Assembly: GCA_030641245.1 (NCBI GenBank)
Contig: DAOWHU010000043.1
Coordinates: 1-9,681, forward strand
Direction: 5' to 3'
Length of the DNA: 9,681 nt
Origin: a bacterium
GTDB lineage: Bacteria > Patescibacteriota > Minisyncoccia > Moranbacterales > DUUL01
Below are positions 5,931 through 9,681 of the stretch, in pieces (positions within the stretch are counted from its first letter, which is position 1; each line of letters opens with the position of its first letter). The notes below the pieces were generated by a model, which made no database searches, was not told the origin of the DNA, and saw only the letters and a list, made by a program, of their open reading frames with translations. The translations under genes and the position numbers were made by a program.

Positions 5931-6040
5931 TATTTTTGAAAAATTCTTTGTTGAAATTTCCGTCACTCATTCAATGTACTATTAAGTACATTTCATTCGG
6001 TACTCAATTTCGCCTCGAATTTTCCTAAAAATATTAAATC
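5923..6040 (+). repeat. Intergenic palindromic element, copy C (between tig and clpP)
   Basis: The outer arms GATTATAATATTTTTGA (5923-5939) and CTAAAAATATTAAATC (6025-6040) form 14 Watson-Crick pairs with one bulged A (5927). The left arm includes the last tig codon and stop. The core matches copy B: TTCTTTGTTGAA, TTTCCGTCACTCATTC, GTACTCAATTT and CGCCTCGAATTT. The central hairpin is AATGTACT (5973-5980), loop ATTA, AGTACATT (5985-5992), a perfect 8-bp stem whose closing pair differs from copies A and B. Confidence 0.8.
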
Positions 6041-6098
6041 CTAGGGTTCGAGATTTTAAAATTGAGATTTATTTAAAAATTAAAAATTAACCTGAACA

Positions 6099-6677
6099 AT
6101 GTTAATCCCAACCGTTATCGAAAAAACTAAATTTGGAGAACGAGCCTACGATATTTATTCTCGGCTCTTGAAAGAAAGAATTATCTTCCTAGGAACTAAT
6201 ATCGATGATCAGGTTGCTAATTCAATCATTGCTCAATTGTTATTTTTGGAATCACAGAATTCCAAAGAAGAAATCAAACTTTATATTAACTCTGGAGGAG
6301 GAAGTGTTTCAGCGTCTTTAGCTATTTATGATACTATGCAATATATAAATCCCAAGGTTTCTACGATTTGTGTTGGGACGGCTGCTTCGGCTGCTGCTAT
6401 TTTGTTGGCTTCAGGGGAGAGGGGGAAGAGATTTTCTTTGCCAAATAGCGAAATTATGATCCATCAAGTTATGGGACAAGTGGGAGGTCAGGCCACTGAT
6501 ATTGATATTCACACTAAACATATTTTGAGAATTAAAACTCGACTTAATAAAATTTTAGCTAAACATACCAAGCAATCTTTGGCTAAGGTTAAGAAGGATA
6601 TGGAGAGAGATTACTTCATGAGTGCTTTGGAGGCTAAGCGATACGGGGTCGTTGATAAGATTATAAAAATTGTTTAG
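6099..6677 (+). CDS. clpP: ATP-dependent Clp protease proteolytic subunit ClpP
   Basis: ClpP is the barrel-shaped serine peptidase that degrades proteins unfolded and delivered by Clp ATPases such as ClpX or ClpC. The 192-residue product is full length. The catalytic triad is in canonical positions: Ser97 in GTAASAAAILLASG, His122 in EIMIHQ, and Asp171 in ERDYFMSALEAKRYGVVDKI. The oxyanion-loop glycines are present in YINSGGGSVSASLAIYD (62-78). The family motif GMAASM reads GTAASA here, which keeps the nucleophile. The start gives the expected PTVIEKTKFGERAYDIYSRLLKERIIFLG opening. No clear promoter stands out between element C and the ATG, so it may be read through from tig. No Clp ATPase gene is adjacent. 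Confidence 0.96.
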   Translation: MLIPTVIEKTKFGERAYDIYSRLLKERIIFLGTNIDDQVANSIIAQLLFLESQNSKEEIKLYINSGGGSVSASLAIYDTMQYINPKVSTICVGTAASAAAILLASGERGKRFSLPNSEIMIHQVMGQVGGQATDIDIHTKHILRIKTRLNKILAKHTKQSLAKVKKDMERDYFMSALEAKRYGVVDKIIKIV

Positions 6678-6680
6678 ATC

Positions 6681-6709
6681 TTGACTCGAGGGGATTTTTG
6701 TCGTAGAAT
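6681..6709 (+). promoter_or_regulatory. Sigma-70-type promoter of rpsP-groES
   Basis: The -35 box is TTGACT (6681-6686), starting four bases after the last base of the clpP stop. The spacer is 17 bases and the -10 is TAGAAT (6704-6709). Transcription should start near 6716, giving a leader of about 31 nt before the rpsP ATG at 6747. The TTG of this -35 box opens a longer reading frame, which is not a translation start. Confidence 0.75.
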
Positions 6710-6746
6710 GATAGGGAATTTTCATAAAAGATTAATAAATACATTT

Positions 6747-7295
6747 ATGCTGATAATTCGATATAGACGAGTAGGAAAGAGAAATCATGCTCAATACAAA
6801 CTAGTTGTAGCTGAAAAATCTTTTCCAGTTAAAGGGAAGTTTGTTGAAGTTTTAGGAAGCTATGATCCTCATTCAAAAGAGGCTGTTTTGAAAGAAGACC
6901 GAATTAAATATTGGATAAGTGTTGGAGCTCAATGTTCCGATTCTGTTCATAATTTGCTACTTTCCAAAAAGTTGATTGAAGGTCAGAAGGTCAAAGTTAG
7001 TACTAGAAAAAAAGTCAAAGAAGAGGCTGAGATTGAAACTGAAACCGAGACTAAAGCCAAGGAGAAATCAGGAGAAGCAGTTGAGAAAAAAACGACTGAA
7101 GAAGCCGAGAAGAAAGAGGTAAAAAAAGAAGAAACGAAGGAAGATGGTAAGGCAGAAGTGAAAGAAGGTCCTAAGGCAGAAAAGAAAAAGGAAGAAGTCT
7201 CGAAAGAGGTAAAAAAGGAGGAGAAAATCGAAAGCTTGCCCACCGAAGAGTCGGCGAAACTAGTTAAAAAAGAAGAAAAAACACCTGAAAATTAA
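6747..7295 (+). CDS. rpsP: 30S ribosomal protein S16 with long charged C-terminal tail
   Basis: S16 is a small-subunit protein that binds 16S rRNA and helps 30S assembly. Residues 1-85 are a normal S16: LIIRYRRVGKRNHAQYKLVV, then GKFVEVLGSYDP, DRIKYWISVGAQCSDSV and a short end helix. The tail (about 86-182) is almost all Lys, Glu, Ala and Thr in low-complexity runs (for example ETETETKAKEK), doubling the usual length of about 75-90 residues. The ATG at 6747 is chosen because S16 homology begins exactly there. The in-frame TTG at 6681 would add 22 residues without family similarity and coincides with the promoter -35 box. No Shine-Dalgarno is present. groES starts 11 bases downstream, suggesting co-transcription. 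The usual rimM and trmD partners are absent here. Confidence 0.93.
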   Translation: MLIIRYRRVGKRNHAQYKLVVAEKSFPVKGKFVEVLGSYDPHSKEAVLKEDRIKYWISVGAQCSDSVHNLLLSKKLIEGQKVKVSTRKKVKEEAEIETETETKAKEKSGEAVEKKTTEEAEKKEVKKEETKEDGKAEVKEGPKAEKKKEEVSKEVKKEEKIESLPTEESAKLVKKEEKTPEN

Positions 7296-7306
7296 ATCAA
7301 AAAGTA

Positions 7307-7582
7307 ATGAAGAAAATATTGCCTTTGGGAAAAAATATTTTAATTAAACCAGCCGAGGCTGATAAAATGACAGAGAGCGGAATTATTCTTCCCGACAAAA
7401 GTGAATCTGAGAAATCACAGCAAGGGAAAGTTATCTCAGTAGGAGACAGTAAAAAAATTGATTCAAAATTAAAATCAGGAGCCCAAGTTATTTTTGAAAA
7501 GTATGAAGGTTCTGAAGTGGAAATTGATGGCAGTAAATTTATTATTATAGAAAGCAAGAAGGTTTTAGCGATTATTGAATAG
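7307..7582 (+). CDS. groES: Co-chaperonin GroES (Hsp10)
   Basis: GroES is the heptameric lid of the GroEL folding chamber in the cytoplasm. The 91-residue protein is slightly shorter than the usual 95-97. The family pattern is clear: LPLGKNILIKPAEADKMTESGIILPD, including the GroEL-binding mobile loop (about 18-33, hydrophobic tripeptide in GIIL 25-28), QQGKVISVG (38-46), then VIFEKYEGSEVEIDG and the end KKVLAIIE. The gene lies 11 bases after rpsP and stops before a bidirectional terminator. No groEL follows, since the next gene is convergent. No CIRCE-type inverted repeat (TTAGCACTC/GAGTGCTAA) is seen upstream, so HrcA control is not evident. Confidence 0.94.
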   Translation: MKKILPLGKNILIKPAEADKMTESGIILPDKSESEKSQQGKVISVGDSKKIDSKLKSGAQVIFEKYEGSEVEIDGSKFIIIESKKVLAIIE

Positions 7583-7599
7583 CTTAAACTTCAATAATA

Positions 7600-7623
7600 A
7601 AAACCCCATTTTGATGGGGTTTT
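7600..7623. terminator. Bidirectional intrinsic terminator between groES and the convergent gene
   Basis: AAAACCCCAT (7600-7609) and ATGGGGTTTT (7614-7623) form a perfect 10-bp stem with a TTTG loop. On the plus strand the stem's 3' arm ends in TTTT and is followed by GTTGT. On the minus strand the stem runs into TTTTTATTATTG. It can therefore end both the rpsP-groES transcript and the minus-strand transcript from 9122. Confidence 0.9.
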
Positions 7624-7652
7624 GTTGTATCTGAAGATGGTTTTTCTGGGGT

Positions 7653-9122
7653 CTAGAAATTTAGAAAACCAGTGTCGTCGATTAAAATCAAACTATAAAT
7701 TTGGCCTTCGTCTAGAAAGTACAAGGTTTGATTATTTTTATTGTAGATCAAATCTTTTTCTTGCAGAGGTTTCTTGCTAGTGGCTAGATTAGATATATTA
7801 GTATGATTACGAGGATCTACCTCAAATGATTTAACGTCTTGGTTAGTTGATAAAATTATATTTTCATAGTTGTCCATCCATTGAATATTTTGAATTAATT
7901 CCGAAGATCGAGTGATAACAATATTATCTCCAAAATATCTTTTGGGCTGAATCTCCCAGTCTCTTAACATATAATACCAAGCTTCGTGTTTATTCCAGCA
8001 TAATAGTTTTTTGCCATCATCAGAAAATTGAATTTCTGAAATCTTTTTGCTAGGTCTAAGCGTAGAAATTATATTTTTTTTGTTATTTTCATTATGCAAA
8101 AAACTTTCATTATCAGCATTCATAAAAATTCGATATTCATCGTAGGCGGTTATTTTAATGAATTTTTGATCGTTCGATGTTAAAAATGGCTCATTGGTAA
8201 CTTGTTTTTTATTTTCGAAATTACTTTGCTTTACTCTCCAGATAATGTTATTAGGCAGTTGGCTATAGTAAATACTATATTCAGCGAAATCAAATCCGCT
8301 AACATTTTCTGCAATCAATTGAGCTTTCTTGTTTTTATGGTCGAAAGAAAAAAGATTATTTTTTTTAGTCAAGAGGGCAATATCATTTTTTTCGTTGAAC
8401 ATCCATCGGACTTGTTGAAGATTTTCTTCTTCAAAAAAATCATTTAATATAATAAAATTATTATCAGGTTGGTTCAGATCTATTATTAAATATTTCTTTT
8501 GACCTTCCTTGTTAACGACGGGGAGGATAATTTTTTCGTTATCTGCACTCCATTCTATGTTTAAGCCGTCTTTTTTCGGAAAAAAATCAAAATCTTTGGT
8601 CTCGAAGATCAACTTAGTTTTATTATTTTCAGTATTTAAAAGATAAATTTGCTTCTTTGGGTCCTTTTCGGAAAAAATAACTAGTTCATGATTATCACTA
8701 GGAGACAAGAAAAACTGCTGGATTTTTTCGGAAGTAGTATGGGCGGTTATATTTTGTTGATCTTTTTCTGGAAATAACAAAACATTCCAGAATTCGGTTG
8801 AAATACCAGAATGGACTTCAATTTCTTTTTCCCAGGTGTCATAACCAGGCCTAGAACAGGCTAGTTTATATTTACCTGGTTTTACTCCATTGATGGTGTA
8901 AGCTCCATTAATTATATTTAGATTTTTGTTTTGCTTTTTATCATTGATATAAATCTCAATATCTCTGGGCCAACTTTTAACGGTGATAGAACCGCTATAA
9001 ATAAAAATATTATTTTTTAAGCTAAAACGATAGCCCTGCGCAAACAAAACAACTGTGGGGGCGATTAAGGCAAAAAGCAAAACAAAAAGTAAAGCAAAAA
9101 GTTTTCTTTGAGTTCGATTCAT
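7653..9122 (-). CDS. Signal-anchored PEGA-domain protein with beta-propeller-like C-terminal region
   Basis: This is a surface or periplasm-facing protein of unknown function. Of 489 residues, about 7-29 form a hydrophobic N-terminal membrane anchor after a basic start (MNRTQRK, then LFALLFVLLFALIAPTVVLFAQG). Residues about 43-115 match a PEGA domain: SGSITVKSWPRDIEIYINDK, then INGAYTINGVKPGKYKLACSRPGYDTWEKEIEV. The rest (about 125-489) shows repeated beta-strand motifs with aromatic and Asp/Gly turns, such as IEWSADNEKIILPV, VRWMFNEKNDIALL, IQFSDDGKKLLCWN and IQWMDNYENIILST. These resemble TolB/WD-like propeller blades. Such proteins are common in Parcubacteria (my recollection). The gene has its own promoter and ends at the bidirectional terminator. 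It is unusually Asn- and Lys-rich. A role in envelope binding is a guess. Confidence 0.8.
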   Translation of the reverse strand: MNRTQRKLFALLFVLLFALIAPTVVLFAQGYRFSLKNNIFIYSGSITVKSWPRDIEIYINDKKQNKNLNIINGAYTINGVKPGKYKLACSRPGYDTWEKEIEVHSGISTEFWNVLLFPEKDQQNITAHTTSEKIQQFFLSPSDNHELVIFSEKDPKKQIYLLNTENNKTKLIFETKDFDFFPKKDGLNIEWSADNEKIILPVVNKEGQKKYLIIDLNQPDNNFIILNDFFEEENLQQVRWMFNEKNDIALLTKKNNLFSFDHKNKKAQLIAENVSGFDFAEYSIYYSQLPNNIIWRVKQSNFENKKQVTNEPFLTSNDQKFIKITAYDEYRIFMNADNESFLHNENNKKNIISTLRPSKKISEIQFSDDGKKLLCWNKHEAWYYMLRDWEIQPKRYFGDNIVITRSSELIQNIQWMDNYENIILSTNQDVKSFEVDPRNHTNISNLATSKKPLQEKDLIYNKNNQTLYFLDEGQIYSLILIDDTGFLNF

Positions 9123-9171
9123 ATAATATTAAGTTTATTTAGGCTCTTCGAAAAAGTTGAACAACAGCTTT

Positions 9172-9200
9172 ATAATACTATGTGAAATCTAAAAAGTCAA
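9172..9200 (-). promoter_or_regulatory. Promoter of the PEGA-domain gene
   Basis: On the minus strand the -35 box TTGACT (9200-9195) is followed by a 17-base spacer and the -10 box TATTAT (9177-9172). Transcription should begin near 9165, about 43 nt before the start codon at 9122. It is back to back with the secD promoter, the two -35 boxes being 12 bases apart. Confidence 0.75.
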
Positions 9201-9211
9201 AGCTAATAGCT
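9201..9211. promoter_or_regulatory. Short palindrome between divergent promoters (possible operator)
   Basis: AGCTAATAGCT is an 11-bp palindrome (AGCTA, central A, TAGCT). It fills almost all of the 12-base gap between the -35 boxes of the minus-strand gene and secD. A factor bound here could contact polymerase at both promoters. The site is short, so chance is a real alternative. Confidence 0.3.
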
Positions 9212-9212
9212 A

Positions 9213-9240
9213 TTGTTTTTTAAATATTTTTTGCTAGAAT
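9213..9240 (+). promoter_or_regulatory. Extended -10 promoter of secD, predicted leaderless transcript
   Basis: The -35-like box is TTGTTT (9213-9218). A 16-base spacer leads to the extended -10 TGCTAGAAT, with TAGAAT at 9235-9240. The expected transcription start, 6-8 bases after the -10, coincides with the secD ATG at 9247. The mRNA would then have no 5' untranslated region. Confidence 0.55.
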
Positions 9241-9246
9241 AGTGGT

Positions 9247-9681
9247 ATGAATATAAAGAATAAGCGCAGGATAAAATTTATTTTAGTGGGTATTTTAGCG
9301 GCTTTGGCCGTTTTAATTGCTAATCCGAAAAAAACCGGAATTTTTTGGTTAGATCAAACTACTGATAAATTTCAGATCAATCTAGGTTTAGACCTTCAAG
9401 GGGGAGTTCATTTGCTTTACGAGGCGGATATGAGCAATATCAAAGTGGAAAACAAAAAAGAATCCTTAGAAGGAATTCAAGATGTTGTTAAAAAAAGGAT
9501 TGATGCTTACGGAGTGTCTGAACCGATAGTTCAAACTTCTCAAATTGGAGATCTACATCGTTTAATTGTAGAGCTTCCTGGGATTAGCAATGCTGAAGAG
9601 GCCAAAAATATAATTAGCAAAACTCCTTTGTTGGAGTTTAAGGAACAGGATTTAGAAGCGGTTTTGACTGATGAGGAGAAG
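9247..9681 (+). CDS. secD: Protein translocase subunit SecD (partial, N-terminal 145 residues)
   Basis: SecD, with SecF, is the membrane accessory of the SecYEG translocon and uses the proton gradient to pull exported chains outward. The reading frame is open from the ATG to the window edge. A basic start (MNIKNKRRIK) is followed by the first transmembrane helix (about 11-25, FILVGILAALAVLIA). The family signature GLDLQGG (47-53) follows in INLGLDLQGGVHLLYEAD. The P1 domain has VKKRIDAYGVSEPIVQ (81-96) and LIVELPGISNAEEAKNII, both typical of SecD. The remaining P1 domain and the other transmembrane helices lie beyond the window. The start is fixed by homology and by the promoter directly upstream. 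No Shine-Dalgarno can exist if the transcript is leaderless. Confidence 0.93.
   Translation, partial: MNIKNKRRIKFILVGILAALAVLIANPKKTGIFWLDQTTDKFQINLGLDLQGGVHLLYEADMSNIKVENKKESLEGIQDVVKKRIDAYGVSEPIVQTSQIGDLHRLIVELPGISNAEEAKNIISKTPLLEFKEQDLEAVLTDEEK

Noticed and set aside
5923..6040. Element C as an ordinary intrinsic terminator of tig
   Set aside because: Neither the central hairpin nor the outer stem is followed by a T run, and the stems are AT-rich. Termination would need another mechanism.
6041..6098. Promoter for clpP
   Set aside because: TAAAAT at 6057-6062 and TTGAGA at 6063-6068 occur, but neither has a partner at acceptable spacing. In such AT-rich DNA this is not convincing.
6681..6746. 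Longer S16 reading frame starting at TTG 6681
   Set aside because: The extra 22 residues have no S16 similarity. The TTG is the first part of a TTGACT -35 box with a well-spaced -10, and the predicted transcript starts after it.
7296..7306. CIRCE heat-shock operator before groES
   Set aside because: The rpsP-groES gap is only 11 bases, and no TTAGCACTC/GAGTGCTAA inverted repeat is seen there or near the rpsP promoter.
6983..7557. Minus-strand open frames opposite the S16 tail and groES
   Set aside because: They are Ser/Phe-rich shadows of low-complexity Lys/Glu codons and of a well-supported groES.
8202..8447. 81-codon plus-strand open frame opposite the PEGA-domain gene
   Set aside because: It lies inside a long coherent minus-strand gene, has no promoter and no recognisable domain.
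750..9681. Alternative genetic code with TGA as glycine (Gracilibacteria/SR1 type)
   Set aside because: No TGA stop is used among nine stops, but no in-frame TGA is needed either. All proteins are intact under the standard bacterial code.

Overview
The window is AT-rich, densely coded bacterial DNA. It carries housekeeping genes for translation, transcription elongation, protein folding and turnover, and secretion. Several traits point to a Patescibacteria/CPR genome, probably Parcubacteria-like (inference): AT-rich leaders without Shine-Dalgarno sequences, lysine-rich tails on NusA and S16, an insertion in the NusA N-terminal domain, a PEGA-domain signal-anchored protein, and scrambled operon order (rplJL not beside rpoBC, groES without groEL, nusA without infB). 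The standard code fits: all nine visible stops are TAA or TAG, none TGA, and no frame needs TGA as sense.

Layout. Positions 1-412 hold no gene but contain a 164-bp inverted-repeat element. A strong promoter (413-441) starts a roughly 300-nt leader holding an L10-leader-like RNA motif, a small terminator-like hairpin and a very long hairpin (571-730). Then come rplJ (L10) and rplL (L7/L12), separated by an intergenic palindromic element. A second copy of that element and an intrinsic terminator follow rplL. A consensus promoter then drives nusA, a family II pyrophosphatase gene (ppaC) and tig (trigger factor). A third copy of the element lies directly after tig. Next are clpP, rpsP (S16, with its own promoter) and groES, ending at a bidirectional terminator. 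On the minus strand is a PEGA/beta-propeller-like protein gene. It shares a compact divergent promoter region with secD, which runs off the right edge.

How the genes relate. L10 and L7/L12 form the ribosomal stalk, S16 belongs to the 30S subunit, and NusA acts on RNA polymerase. Trigger factor, ClpP and GroES cover folding and turnover. PPase pulls biosynthetic reactions forward. SecD starts a protein-export module.

The most notable content is non-coding. A 118-122-bp palindromic element occurs three times, each directly after a stop codon. Its central hairpin shows compensatory changes, and its outer arms differ between copies yet remain self-complementary. In addition, a 160-nt hairpin sits just upstream of rplJ, with mismatches biased toward G-U pairs on the sense strand.
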